Shown here: positions 44,984 through 53,647 of the stretch, in pieces
How the letters are laid out: each line of letters opens with the position of its first letter
Numbering within the stretch: position 1 is the first letter of the stretch
Source of the DNA: Burkholderiaceae bacterium
Lineage (GTDB): Bacteria > Pseudomonadota > Gammaproteobacteria > Burkholderiales > Burkholderiaceae_D
NCBI GenBank assembly: GCA_031291325.1
Contig: JARLJG010000001.1
Span: 109,702-173,701, forward strand
Direction: 5' to 3'
Length of the DNA stretch: 64,000 nucleotides
The notes under the pieces: model-generated
The model's input: only the letters and a program-made list of their open reading frames with translations
Told to the model about the DNA's origin: nothing
Databases searched by the model: none
Program-made: the position numbers and the translations under genes

Positions 44984-45574
44984 TCAGCTACACGTCACGA
45001 CGACATCGGTTACAGTGCCGTATGCCGGAACGGTGCCGGTGGCGTTGGTCACGGCGCAGGTCTTGCCTGCCGGGTTGCTGGAAACTGTAATGTAATACGA
45101 ACTTCCCACGGTAAAGGAACTCGGAAAGGTGAACGCGCCATTGGCACTGACGGTATAAGCGCTGGCGCCATCGTTTTCCAATGTGACCGAGGTGCCGGTC
45201 GCCAGTCCGCTAACGGTTCCTTGAATATAGTTTGAGTTTGGATTGGCATTGCAGGCCACCGCGACAGTGGTGACCGCGCCCGCACTCGATACCGTGCCGC
45301 TGCCGTTGGACACCGTGCAGATTTCGCCGATCGGATTGGTTTCCACCGTAACATTGTAGCTGGAACCGGAGCTTACCTTGGTCGCGAAGGTGAAGCTGCC
45401 GTTTTCGCTGACCGTCAACGCATCGCCGCCATTGTTCTGCAGCACGACGGTGGTGCCGCCGGATAAACCGGTGACGGTGCCTTTAATAGATTCTTCAACC
45501 GTCGAACCGCAGCCGGCCAGCAGCAACAGCGCGACCGAGCAGAATAAACATCCAGCTATTTTCAAGAGTTTCAT
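44984..45574 (-). CDS. Lipoprotein with two tandem beta-rich repeats
   Basis: 196 residues. Signal peptide and lipobox (CSVALLLLAGC^GS). The mature protein is essentially two copies of a repeat of about 78 residues (29-106 and 117-195) of the form GTVxGLxxGTxVxLxNxGxxAxTVSxNGxFTF, then YxxTVxxNPxGxxCxVxN and xGTVxxxGxVTxVxVxC. Each repeat has two Cys, likely a disulfide per unit. Such repeats occur in surface proteins of Burkholderiales. The function is unknown; likely exported and surface or periplasm located with the S41 peptidase. Confidence 0.8.
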   Translation of the reverse strand: MKLLKIAGCLFCSVALLLLAGCGSTVEESIKGTVTGLSGGTTVVLQNNGGDALTVSENGSFTFATKVSSGSSYNVTVETNPIGEICTVSNGSGTVSSAGAVTTVAVACNANPNSNYIQGTVSGLATGTSVTLENDGASAYTVSANGAFTFPSSFTVGSSYYITVSSNPAGKTCAVTNATGTVPAYGTVTDVVVTCS

Positions 45575-45673
45575 ATTTAGGTTTGGTTGGTGGGGTTATG
45601 AGGAAAGTGTTGAATTTGAATAATGCAATTTTAGCATGTCAGGATATTATTATATAGGCGTCTCCAAAAATCT

Positions 45674-45683
45674 ACTACGTAGT
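45674..45683. promoter_or_regulatory. Palindrome upstream of the two-repeat lipoprotein gene
   Basis: actacgtagt is a perfect 10-base palindrome 100 bases before the start codon, followed on the plus strand by a run of C. LuxR-type regulators can bind such sites, but no regulator is linked here. Confidence 0.25.
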
Positions 45684-45784
45684 TCCCCCTGGTTCGTATC
45701 TATTTTTATAGGTGTCCATCATTGAATCGCATGTTTTCTGTTAAAACTGCAAAGATTGAATCAAACATGGAAGGTCGAATTGCG

Positions 45785-45817
45785 TAAAAAAACCCTGCCC
45801 CGTAAAACGGGGCAGGG
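45785..45817 (-). terminator. Strong intrinsic terminator (minus strand)
   Basis: ccctgccccg and cggggcaggg form a perfect 10-bp stem with a 5-base loop, followed on the minus strand by seven Ts. The nearest upstream gene on this strand ends 280 bases away, so it more likely ends a short transcript. Confidence 0.85.
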
Positions 45818-45937
45818 CGGGTCAGGAGTCTTTCGAAAGGAATCCAGACGACCAAAGGAGACAGCAAATAACCGATTTGCAATTTCAGGCAATACCTGAT
45901 TCTGCAGACCATCCAGCTGTTACGTCATGAAGCTTAT
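45786..45937 (-). ncRNA. Candidate small RNA
   Basis: On the minus strand a ttgaac box (45966-45971) and tatctt box (45944-45949) are 16 bases apart, predicting a start near 45937; the strong terminator ends the unit about 150 nt later. No open frame with a ribosome site lies between. This fits a free-standing sRNA, but it is inference from signals only; it could also be the tail of the cyclase mRNA. Confidence 0.4.
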
Positions 45938-46097
45938 GTTCATAAGATAGTATCGAACTGCAAAAGTTCAAATGTTCGATTTGATATGCGCGATAAAGCC
46001 AGGTTTCGCGGGGCATGGCACCGGGCGAGCATCGATTGGCCGCCTGTTTTGCGCGAGGGGAATTGCCGCGATATCGGTGCGACTTTTGGACAAGCCC

Positions 46098-47477
46098 TTA
46101 GCTCGGTTCATAAAACCGGATCAAGTCGCGTCCGGCATACTTCGCTTGGTACATGGCCGTATCGGCCCATCTGAGAATATCGTCTTCGTCGCTCGCCTGA
46201 TTCGAGAACAGGACCACGCCGATGCTTGCCGTGCATTGATGCGCTATGGTCGTGGCCGGCGGTCCGCCAGGCCCGGTTTCGATGCGATAGGGCGCAGCGA
46301 GCGTGCGCCGGATTTTTTCGGCAATCGCGCTCGCTTGCGCTGCGGATTCGGTTTTGTCCGCGTGCAGGCCGAGAATCACCACCACGAACTCGTCGCCGCC
46401 AAAGCGGGCGACGGTATCCACCTGGCGCACGCAATTTCTAAGGCGAAGCGCCGCCTCGATCAACAATACGTCGCCCGCCGCATGCCCGTGCCGGTCGTTG
46501 AGCGACTTGAAATTGTCGAGGTCGACGAACATCGCCGCCGCATACAATCCGGTGCGCTTGCAACTGGCCATCGCCTGACTCAAGCGGTCATTGAGCAAGC
46601 GCCGGTTCGGAAGTCCGGTGAGCGCGTCGTAGAAGGCCAATTGCCGCACTTGCTCTTCCATTTGTTTGCGCGCGGTGATATCGGTGGAAATCCCGCACAA
46701 CGCGTATATTTCGCCGTTCTCGTTGCGCAGCGGCAGCTTGACGCTCAGATAGACCGAGGTGCTGCCGTCGCGCAGATTGCGATGGACTTCTTCCGCGTTA
46801 AGCCTTTCGCCGTGATCCAGGACCCGGCGATCGTTGTCGTGCAATTGCTTCGCAGTTGCAGCATCGAAAAACGTGTCGTCGCTCTTGCCGACGATTTCTT
46901 GCATCGAGGTGCCGAATAAATTGCATGCGCGGCGGTTGGCGAAAAGATATCGCCCGGCGATATCCTTCAAATAAATGTTGGCGTCGACATTTTCCAGGAT
47001 TTCCGACAGCTTGCGTTCGCTTTCCCGAAGTTTGTTCTCCATGATTTTTCGGTCGGAGATATCGCTCCAGATGGTCAGCGCACTGGCAACCACGCCATTT
47101 TCATCGAATTCCGGTATCACGCGGATGAACCACCAAACCGGCGTCCCGTCTCTTTCGTATTCAAGATCGAATTTCGTGGCGACGCCGTCGCTCATCGCGC
47201 GCATCAAGCGGTCCATGAAGACTTCGACTACCGGCCTCAGCTTGGTCGAAAACTGCAACGGCGTCTTGCCGACAATATCCTGCGACGTTACACCGTTGAC
47301 TCTTTCAAATTCGGGATTGACGTACAGTCGTGCGCCGTTCCGGTCGTAACGCACGATGACGTCGGGCGAATTTTCCGCCAAGGCGCGGAACTGGCGTTCG
47401 CTTTGCCTCAGTTCGCGCAGTTCGTTCTCAATGGAAGCCGCCGCAGGCGGGCCGTTCGGTTGGGCGGATTGGTACAT
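46098..47477 (-). CDS. PAS-PAS-GGDEF diguanylate cyclase
   Basis: 459 residues, cytoplasmic. A coiled-coil-like start (ENELRELRQSERQFRALAEN) leads into PAS domain 1 (about 30-150; NSPDVIVRYDRNGARLYVNP), PAS domain 2 (about 155-275; ENVDANIYLKDIAGRYLFAN, ending GISTDITARKQ), and a GGDEF domain (DALTGLPNRRLLNDRLSQAM, FVDLDNFKSLND, ARFGGDEFVVV). The RxxD inhibition site is present (CVRQVDTVARF). It should make c-di-GMP in response to a sensed signal; the ligand is unknown. It contrasts with the cyclase at 38019, which lacks the inhibition Arg. Confidence 0.92.
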   Translation of the reverse strand: MYQSAQPNGPPAAASIENELRELRQSERQFRALAENSPDVIVRYDRNGARLYVNPEFERVNGVTSQDIVGKTPLQFSTKLRPVVEVFMDRLMRAMSDGVATKFDLEYERDGTPVWWFIRVIPEFDENGVVASALTIWSDISDRKIMENKLRESERKLSEILENVDANIYLKDIAGRYLFANRRACNLFGTSMQEIVGKSDDTFFDAATAKQLHDNDRRVLDHGERLNAEEVHRNLRDGSTSVYLSVKLPLRNENGEIYALCGISTDITARKQMEEQVRQLAFYDALTGLPNRRLLNDRLSQAMASCKRTGLYAAAMFVDLDNFKSLNDRHGHAAGDVLLIEAALRLRNCVRQVDTVARFGGDEFVVVILGLHADKTESAAQASAIAEKIRRTLAAPYRIETGPGGPPATTIAHQCTASIGVVLFSNQASDEDDILRWADTAMYQAKYAGRDLIRFYEPS

Positions 47478-47689
47478 TGTGCAAATGTCCCCTTTTTTTT
47501 TGCGACTAACCTACTCTCGGTTATTTGCAATGCTACCAAATTCCGGACGATCGTTCACTTTATGTTGCGTTTGCTAATTGATTTTAGGGCAAATAAAGTC
47601 GGGACAGTAGGGCGATGTTGTTAAATTTCAATTATGCGATGTCCGCCTGGAGACCTGTGCAGTCTTGCAGCGGCAAACGACCGACGTAC

Positions 47690-47953
47690 TCAAAAATTCA
47701 CTACCAACAGCAGCACCGGATGACCGCCATTGGATTCCAGCAGCGCGTGCGCGACTTGCTCGATGCGCTGCCGTCCCGTATGGAAAGCATGCAGCAAGTC
47801 GTTTTCATCCATCGATATCGCACCGAAATGGTCGCACAGCGCTTCGCATGAAATTTCGCACCACAGATACTCGCCATCGACGGTGGCTTGGAATGACACC
47901 GTACTCAAAGCCGTGACCTTCGGCATGACCAAATTCGGGAAATCGATTTTCAT
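47690..47953 (-). CDS. DUF1488-family small protein
   Basis: 87 residues with the DUF1488 pattern: MKIDFPN at the start, VSFQATVDGEYLWCEISCEAL in the middle (CEIS and EALCDHFGA are typical) and IEQVAHALLESNGGHPVLLL at the end. No signal peptide. Function unknown. The stop lies about 210 bases before the cyclase gene on the same strand. Confidence 0.75.
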   Translation of the reverse strand: MKIDFPNLVMPKVTALSTVSFQATVDGEYLWCEISCEALCDHFGAISMDENDLLHAFHTGRQRIEQVAHALLESNGGHPVLLLVVNF

Positions 47954-48134
47954 CTGGACTCGCCATGTGATGATTGAGCGTCGCCTGCGATATCGTGCTA
48001 CTTATCGAAACGATCATGAGTCATTTCGCTACTTCTGTCAAATTGCCTTTGCGTTTCGTTATCGCCGGTAAACTATGGCAAAATCGCCAACGGATGCTTG
48101 CCACGGGCTGAGCAATCAAGCTTGATAGGTTGAA

Positions 48135-50099
48135 ATGATCGTATTGGGACTCTCCGGCGGCTGCGCCACGGAAATGCAGCGCGAATGGGATGTCGTGGGC
48201 GAGGCCTGGGCGCATGACGGCGCAGCCGTCTTGATCGCCGACGGCAAGGTAATTGCCGGCGTCGAAGAGGAACGTCTGAACCGAATCAAGCATTCCTGGC
48301 TTTTTCCCGCAGAGGCCAGCCGCTGGTGTCTGCTACACGCCGGCATCGCGATCGGCGAGGTCGATGCGATTGCCTTTGCGCGCGCTGAAACCGATCTGGA
48401 CGGCTGGTTGGGCGCCGCCGGCAGTGCGCGCGAGTTGCTCGGCAAGCGCCTGCATGGCCTGTTTGGCGGCGACGTGCGCGGCAAGCTGCATTTCGTCGAT
48501 CGTTTGCAGGCGCATGCCGACAGCGCTTTTCCGTATGCAGGTGGCGACGATGCGCTGGTGCTGGTCCTGGACGGCGCGGGCGAGTTTGCCAGCGGCATGG
48601 TCGGTCGTGCGCAAAACGGCAGCTTCCAAATACTGGGCGAATTGGCGCATTCGCAATCGCTCGGGGCCTTTTACGGCAACGTCATTCGCTTCCTGGGCTT
48701 GGGCCGGTTCGACGAATACAAGGCGATGGGGCTGGCGCCGTATGGCGATCCGGCGGTCTACCGGGAACCGTTGTGCAGCCTGGTTGCGTTGATGGATCAT
48801 GGGCAATTTCGGCTGGCGGCCAAGGAAGAAGTGGATCGCGTGTTGGCGCGGCAAGTTCCTCTCTCGCATGGTAGCGACGATCTGCTGCAATGCCATCGCG
48901 ACTTGGCTGCCGCCGTGCAGGCATGCCTTGAAACGGTGGTGCTTCATTTGCTCAAGCATTGGCAAAACGCGACCGGCCTGCGGCATCTCTGCTTGGCCGG
49001 AAGTGTCGCGCACAATTGCGCGATGAACGGCAAAATCCTTGCGTCCGGCTGGTTCGAGTCGGTCTTTGTGCAACCGGCGGCGCACCATGCCGGTAGCGCT
49101 CTGGGAGCCGCCAACCACGTCAGCCGCCGGCTGCGACCGGAGTTGTCCATCGCGCCGCTGCGGCATGTATACTGGGGGCCGCAAATCGCGCATGGCGAGA
49201 CTCTGCGTGTGAGCCTGCATGCGTGGCGCGCGTGGCTGGATTTGCGCCGATCGGACGATATCGTCGCCGACACGGCGGCTTGCCTGGCGGCCGGCGAGGT
49301 GGTCGGTTGGGTGCAAGGCGCCAGCGAATTCGGCCCTCGGGCGCTCGGAAACCGCAGCATCCTGGCCGATCCGCGTCCCGCCGGCAACCGCGCGCGCATC
49401 AATCGGATGATCAAAAAGCGCGAAGAGTACCGGCCATTTGCGCCGGCTGTGACGGAAGAGGCGGCTGGCGACTATTTTGAACTTGGCGGCACGTCTTCGC
49501 TGCCGTACATGAGCGTGGTAGTGCCGGTGCGCGAGGCGCATCGCCGCTCGCTGGGGGCGGTCACGCACGTGGATGGGAGCGCGCGGGTGCAAACCGTGTG
49601 CGAACAGGACAATCCGCGCTTTTGGGCCTTGCTCAACGCATTTGGCGCGCAAACCGGCGTGCCGATGCTGCTCAATACATCGTTTAACAACAACGTCGAG
49701 CCGATTGTCGACAGCGTGGACGACGCCATCTGCTGTTTTCTTACCACCGGATTGGACAAGTTGGTGGTCGGCGACTATCTGCTGACGCATCGCGCCGGCA
49801 GCTTTGCGGAAAAGTTTCAAAGTGCAGCGCTAAGGCTGGCTTGGCACGCGGTCTTGCCGGCGGTCGCCGCAGCCGGCGCGTGCGTTGCTTCCGCGCTGAC
49901 CAAAGAGCAGACGCCGGTCGGCTTGAACACGTTGGCGTTTTTGCGCCGCTTGTCGAACTCCGCGCCACAAGGGTTTTTGGAAATCCTTGCGCAAGGCATC
50001 GTCGACGACGAATCTTTCTACGCCGACATCCTGGCTTTGTGGGAAATGCGCTTGATTTGCATTGCGCCGCTGCGGCAGGGAGAGGGTGAGCCGGTTTAA
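48135..50099 (+). CDS. NodU/CmcH-family carbamoyltransferase
   Basis: 654 residues. The N-terminal Kae1-like ATP/carbamoyl-adenylate domain begins IVLGLSGGCA and shows AWAHDGAAVLIADGKVIAGV then EEERLNRIKHSWLFP, RLQAHADSAF (metal His region), GDPAVYREPL and SVAHNCAMNGKIL plus HHAGSALGAA. The C-terminal domain has the family signature EFGPRALGNRSILADPRP, KKREEYRPFAPAV and GVPMLLNTSFNNNVEP. Such enzymes carbamoylate hydroxyl groups on sugars or antibiotics from carbamoyl phosphate and ATP. No glycosyltransferase or biosynthetic cluster is next to it, so the acceptor is unknown. A C-terminal extension of about 90 residues beyond the domain is seen. Confidence 0.9.
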   Translation: MIVLGLSGGCATEMQREWDVVGEAWAHDGAAVLIADGKVIAGVEEERLNRIKHSWLFPAEASRWCLLHAGIAIGEVDAIAFARAETDLDGWLGAAGSARELLGKRLHGLFGGDVRGKLHFVDRLQAHADSAFPYAGGDDALVLVLDGAGEFASGMVGRAQNGSFQILGELAHSQSLGAFYGNVIRFLGLGRFDEYKAMGLAPYGDPAVYREPLCSLVALMDHGQFRLAAKEEVDRVLARQVPLSHGSDDLLQCHRDLAAAVQACLETVVLHLLKHWQNATGLRHLCLAGSVAHNCAMNGKILASGWFESVFVQPAAHHAGSALGAANHVSRRLRPELSIAPLRHVYWGPQIAHGETLRVSLHAWRAWLDLRRSDDIVADTAACLAAGEVVGWVQGASEFGPRALGNRSILADPRPAGNRARINRMIKKREEYRPFAPAVTEEAAGDYFELGGTSSLPYMSVVVPVREAHRRSLGAVTHVDGSARVQTVCEQDNPRFWALLNAFGAQTGVPMLLNTSFNNNVEPIVDSVDDAICCFLTTGLDKLVVGDYLLTHRAGSFAEKFQSAALRLAWHAVLPAVAAAGACVASALTKEQTPVGLNTLAFLRRLSNSAPQGFLEILAQGIVDDESFYADILALWEMRLICIAPLRQGEGEPV

Positions 50100-50131
50100 A
50101 GCACGCCCCCCCAACTTGCAATGTTTCTGTT

Positions 50132-51418
50132 TTACAACGCTGCGAACGCGATCCGCGCCGCCGCCAAGGTGGCGTCGATGATGGCGTCGTCGTGCTGCAC
50201 CGAAACAAAGCCGGCCTCGAACGCCGACGGCGCCAGGTAGACGCCGTTATCCAGCATCGCGTGGAAGAAGGCGTTGAATTTCGATTTGTCGCACTGCATC
50301 ATTTCGGTGTAAGTGCCGGGAACCGCATCGGCGAAATACAAGCCGAACATGCCGCCCACCGAATTTGCGCAAAAGGCGACGCCGGCTTGCTTGGCCGCAG
50401 CGCTCAACCCGCTCACCAACTTGCCGGTCTGCGCGGTCAAGGTTTCGTAGAAACCGGGCGCCTGGATCAGTTTGAGCGTCGTCATGCCGGCGGCCACTGC
50501 GACCGGATTGCCGGACAAGGTGCCGGCTTGATACACCGGCCCTTGCGGCGCCAGCTTCGCCATCAAGTCGGCGCGGCCGCCGAAAGCAGCCACCGGCAGC
50601 CCGCCGCCGATTACCTTGCCCAAGACCGTCAGGTCTGGGTCAATGCCGTACAAGGATTGCGCGCCGCCCAGCGCGACCCGGAATCCGCACATGACTTCGT
50701 CGAAAATCAGCACCGCGCCGTATTGGCTGCACAGCTTGCGCATGGTTTGCAGGAATTCCGGCGTCGCCGGCAGCAGGTTCATGTTGCCGGCGACCGGCTC
50801 GACAATCACGCAGGCGATGCTGTCGCCCTTGGCTTGGAACACTTCTTCCAGTTGCTGCGGATTGTTATAGTCGAGTACCAGCGTATGCTTGACGAAGTCT
50901 TCCGGCACACCTGCCGAGGTCGGATTGCCGAAGGTCAATAGTCCGCTGCCGGCCTTGACCAGCAAGGAATCGGCATGGCCGTGATAACAGCCCTCGAATT
51001 TGATGATGGTGTCGCGCCCGGTGGCGCCGCGCGCCAGCCGCAGCGCGCTCATTGCCGCTTCGGTGCCGGAGGATACCAGGCGCACTTGCTGGATCGACGG
51101 CACCAGGCGGCAGATTTCTTCGGCCATCAAGATTTCGCCCTCGGTGGGCGCGCCGAAACTCAAGCCGCGCGCCGCCGCTTCCTGCACCGCCTGCACTACC
51201 TGCGGATGCGCGTGGCCGACGATGGCGGGGCCCCAGGAACCGATATAGTCGATATAGCGCGTGCCGTCGGCATCCCAAAAATGCGGGCCGAGCGCGCGCG
51301 CGATAAAGCGCGGCGTGCCGCCGACCGAACGGAAGGCGCGCACCGGCGAATTGACACCGCCGGGAGTGGAGAGTTGGGCGCGGGCAAACAATACATCGTT
51401 TTTTGAAGAATTGGTCAT
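50132..51418 (-). CDS. hemL: Glutamate-1-semialdehyde 2,1-aminomutase
   Basis: 428-residue PLP enzyme that makes 5-aminolevulinate, the tetrapyrrole precursor, by the C5 route. Visible are [22 protein letters not shown], the PLP-contacting [19 protein letters not shown], and the Schiff-base Lys in [18 protein letters not shown]. Length and motifs are typical. It is 24 bases downstream of thiD on the same strand. Confidence 0.97.
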   Translation of the reverse strand: MTNSSKNDVLFARAQLSTPGGVNSPVRAFRSVGGTPRFIARALGPHFWDADGTRYIDYIGSWGPAIVGHAHPQVVQAVQEAAARGLSFGAPTEGEILMAEEICRLVPSIQQVRLVSSGTEAAMSALRLARGATGRDTIIKFEGCYHGHADSLLVKAGSGLLTFGNPTSAGVPEDFVKHTLVLDYNNPQQLEEVFQAKGDSIACVIVEPVAGNMNLLPATPEFLQTMRKLCSQYGAVLIFDEVMCGFRVALGGAQSLYGIDPDLTVLGKVIGGGLPVAAFGGRADLMAKLAPQGPVYQAGTLSGNPVAVAAGMTTLKLIQAPGFYETLTAQTGKLVSGLSAAAKQAGVAFCANSVGGMFGLYFADAVPGTYTEMMQCDKSKFNAFFHAMLDNGVYLAPSAFEAGFVSVQHDDAIIDATLAAARIAFAAL

Positions 51419-51442
51419 TGGAGATCGATGGTTACGTGGTAG

Positions 51443-52267
51443 TTAATTTGTGGGTTCGGACTCGCGGGTCCAGAAAAAGCGATCCAGCACCAATTTGCCC
51501 ATGCCAAGGCGCTGGGCGTTGGCGATCGCGGCAATGGTGAATTCCTGCGCTTCCAGAACCGCTTCGGGCGCGGCCAGGCCGTTGGCCAGCAGTGCGGCAA
51601 TGGTCGCCGACAAGGTTGCGCCGGCCCCGGCATAGGAGCCGGAGACGCGCTGCCAGTTGTCGTGGCGCACCACGCCCGACTCGTTGAATAGCGTGTTGGC
51701 GACTTCATGGACATCGCACGGCGTGCCGGTCACGAACAGGTATTCGCAGCCCATTTCGATGATCTTGATGGCATCGACGCCCAGCGTGTCTTGGGTGCTC
51801 GGCTCGCGCCAGGTTTCGGCGAGGCGCCCCAGCTCGACCGCCGAGGCGACCAGCACCGTGGTTTGCGGGATCAACAACTCGCGCATCGCGACCAGCATGT
51901 CGTCGCCATCCGGCCCCTGGTCCGGCATGGCGGAAATGAAGGGATCGAGTATCAGCGGAATATCCGGGTAGTCCGACACGATTTCCGCGATCACCGACAC
52001 GTTTTCGATGCTGCCGAGCGCGCCGACCTTGAAGGCGGCCACCGGCATGTCTTCCAGGATCACGCGTGCCTGGTCGGCCACCCAGTCGGCGTCGATCACC
52101 TGCATGTCTTCGATGCGCGCGGTGTCGCCGATTAACAGAGCGGTAATAATCGAAAGCCCATGGCAACCCATCGCCGCAAACGAGGCCAGGTCAGCCTGAA
52201 TGCCGACCGCACCTACCGGGTCGGCGGCGCCAAAGGTTAAAATAAGCGGAGAAGTTTGGTTTTGCAC
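51443..52267 (-). CDS. thiD: ThiD-family hydroxymethylpyrimidine (phosphate) kinase, variant
   Basis: 274 residues of the ribokinase-like HMP kinase family in thiamine synthesis. The fold blocks are present (ILTFGAADPVGAVGIQADLA, MGCHGLSIITALLIG, LILDPFISAM, YLFVTGTPC), but two signature sites differ: the usual SDSGGGAGIQAD is AADPVGAVGIQAD, and the anion-hole GTGCTLS is GAGATLS, so the Cys is absent. It may be a paralogue with another substrate or a weaker enzyme. hemL follows at 24 bases; rubredoxin is divergent, 53 bases away. Confidence 0.82.
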   Translation of the reverse strand: MQNQTSPLILTFGAADPVGAVGIQADLASFAAMGCHGLSIITALLIGDTARIEDMQVIDADWVADQARVILEDMPVAAFKVGALGSIENVSVIAEIVSDYPDIPLILDPFISAMPDQGPDGDDMLVAMRELLIPQTTVLVASAVELGRLAETWREPSTQDTLGVDAIKIIEMGCEYLFVTGTPCDVHEVANTLFNESGVVRHDNWQRVSGSYAGAGATLSATIAALLANGLAAPEAVLEAQEFTIAAIANAQRLGMGKLVLDRFFWTRESEPTN

Positions 52268-52320
52268 GGTGAGTAGATTAGTATACTTGGCTTTGCATTT
52301 TACTTGAAGGGCAATCGGTC

Positions 52321-52515
52321 GTGAGCACTAATGAAAAGATGAATGAGGAATTCAAGACTTGGATGTGCTTAATATGCGGTTGGGTCTATGATGAAGCTGC
52401 GGGCTTGCCCGACGAAGGCATAGCGCCCGGCACCCGTTGGGCCGACGTGCCGATGAATTGGACTTGCCCCGAATGCGGCGCGCGCAAGGAAGATTTTGAA
52501 ATGGTTAGCATTTGA
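52321..52515 (+). CDS. Rubredoxin
   Basis: 64 residues from GTG 52321-52323, which has a gaaggg ribosome site 9 bases before; a downstream ATG at 52339 would give a 58-residue protein. The one-iron centre uses two CxxC pairs, MCLICGWVYDE and WTCPECGARKEDF, with the family loop GLPDEGIAPGTRWADVP. A small electron carrier. It lies just upstream of pilG; rubredoxin next to pilGHIJ is common in Burkholderiales. Confidence 0.93.
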   Translation: MSTNEKMNEEFKTWMCLICGWVYDEAAGLPDEGIAPGTRWADVPMNWTCPECGARKEDFEMVSI

Positions 52516-52847
52516 GGTTTGCATTCAAGCCGGACTTTGCACAAATTACGCAAGGCCTCGCTGGTCTTTTGTTTGGCAAGGAACTTTTCTTTCGTCGGTC
52601 GCAAGAGCCATTGCGACGCTGAACAAGAAAATCCCCTTACAAACCAAAATCCTGCGCGATCTCTTTGCGAATTTACACAACATCCGGGGTAATCTCGCAA
52701 GAAAATCTATCTCGCACATTTATTTGTGGTATTTTTCGGGTTAAAAGGCATAAGGATGCCAATATCGGGGACAATGTTGTTAGAAAGTATCTTGCTTTTT
52801 ATCACCGTTGCACCTTATATTGAACGGAGTTTAATTGAGATGATGTC
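52516..52847. other. 332-base intergenic region before the pilG operon
   Basis: No gene is convincing here. The only plausible signal is a promoter at 52792-52821. Short frames lack recognisable features. Confidence 0.5.
52792..52821 (+). promoter_or_regulatory. Possible sigma-70-type promoter of the pilGHIJ-chpA operon
   Basis: ttgctt (52792-52797) and tatatt (52816-52821) are 18 bases apart, predicting a transcript start near 52828, 20 bases before the pilG ATG. Confidence 0.35.
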
Positions 52848-53249
52848 ATGACAACACCAACGGAGAAACCTAGCCTTAAAATTATGGTGATCGACGATAG
52901 CAGCACGATACGCCGATCGGCAGAAATCTTTCTGGGGCAGGCAGGGTATCAGGTCGTGCTTGCGGACGATGGTTTTGACGCGCTCGCCAAAATGAACGAC
53001 CACAAGCCCGCATTGATATTTTGCGATATCCTCATGCCGAGGCTGGATGGCTATCAAACTTGTGCATTAATCAAGAAAAGTGCAAAGTTTCATGCTACGC
53101 CAGTTATTATGCTGTCGTCGAAAGACGGCTTGTTCGACAGGGCCAGGGGCGCCATGGTTGGATCGGATGCGTATCTCACCAAGCCGTTTACCAAGGACAG
53201 TTTACTCAAGACGGTGCGCGAGCATACCGCGCAGGCGCTTGCCAAGTGA
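52848..53249 (+). CDS. pilG: Twitching-motility response regulator PilG
   Basis: 133 residues, a single receiver domain: acidic pocket MVIDDSSTIRRS, phospho-acceptor Asp in LIFCDILMPRLDG, and the conserved Lys in YLTKPFTKDSLL. It lacks an output domain, as in CheY-type proteins. In known Pil-Chp systems PilG promotes pilus extension, opposed by PilH. First of five co-directional genes. Confidence 0.93.
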   Translation: MTTPTEKPSLKIMVIDDSSTIRRSAEIFLGQAGYQVVLADDGFDALAKMNDHKPALIFCDILMPRLDGYQTCALIKKSAKFHATPVIMLSSKDGLFDRARGAMVGSDAYLTKPFTKDSLLKTVREHTAQALAK

Positions 53250-53272
53250 TTAATATGAAGTGAAGGTTCAAG

Positions 53273-53638
53273 ATGGCTATTCAAAAAATTCTGGTAGTTG
53301 ACGATTCTCCGACGGAACGTTATTTTCTGACGGATATCCTGATCAAGAACGGGTTTTCGGTATCGACCGCCGAGAACGGCGAGGAAGCCTTGCTCAAGAT
53401 CAAGGCCGACAAGCCGCAATTGATTCTGATGGATATCGTGATGCCCGGCCAAAACGGCTTCCAGGTCACGCGCTCGATCACGAAAGATCCCGACACGCAG
53501 GATGTGCCGGTTATCATCTGCACCAGCAAGGGGCAGGAGACGGATCGTATCTGGGGCTTGCGCCAAGGCGCACGCGACTACATCGTCAAGCCGGTCGACC
53601 CGCAGGAGTTGCTGGCCAAAATCGCTGCGCTGGGATAA
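53273..53638 (+). CDS. pilH: Twitching-motility response regulator PilH
   Basis: 121-residue lone receiver domain: ILVVDDSPTERYFLTDIL, Asp in LILMDIVMPGQNGFQ, Thr in VIICTSKGQET and Lys in DYIVKPVDPQELL. In known systems PilH acts with PilG in control of pilus retraction/extension. 23 bases after pilG and 9 before pilI. Confidence 0.93.
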   Translation: MAIQKILVVDDSPTERYFLTDILIKNGFSVSTAENGEEALLKIKADKPQLILMDIVMPGQNGFQVTRSITKDPDTQDVPVIICTSKGQETDRIWGLRQGARDYIVKPVDPQELLAKIAALG

Positions 53639-53647
53639 CCCTATCAC

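Larger units (their letters stand above)
45575..46097. other. 523-base intergenic region holding a terminator and a possible small RNA
   Basis: No protein gene is credible here. The region has a short palindrome upstream of the lipoprotein gene (45674-45683), a strong minus-strand terminator (45785-45817) with no upstream gene, and promoter-like boxes at 45944-45971 on the minus strand. Confidence 0.55.

Noticed and set aside
45706..45912. 68-codon minus-strand frame with some hydrophobic residues
   Set aside because: It covers the strong terminator hairpin, has no ribosome site and no homology that I can see; the region is better read as non-coding.
45800..45940. Possible c-di-GMP (GEMM) riboswitch near the cyclase gene
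   Set aside because: The conserved GEMM core sequences are absent, and the region is downstream of the cyclase, not in its leader.
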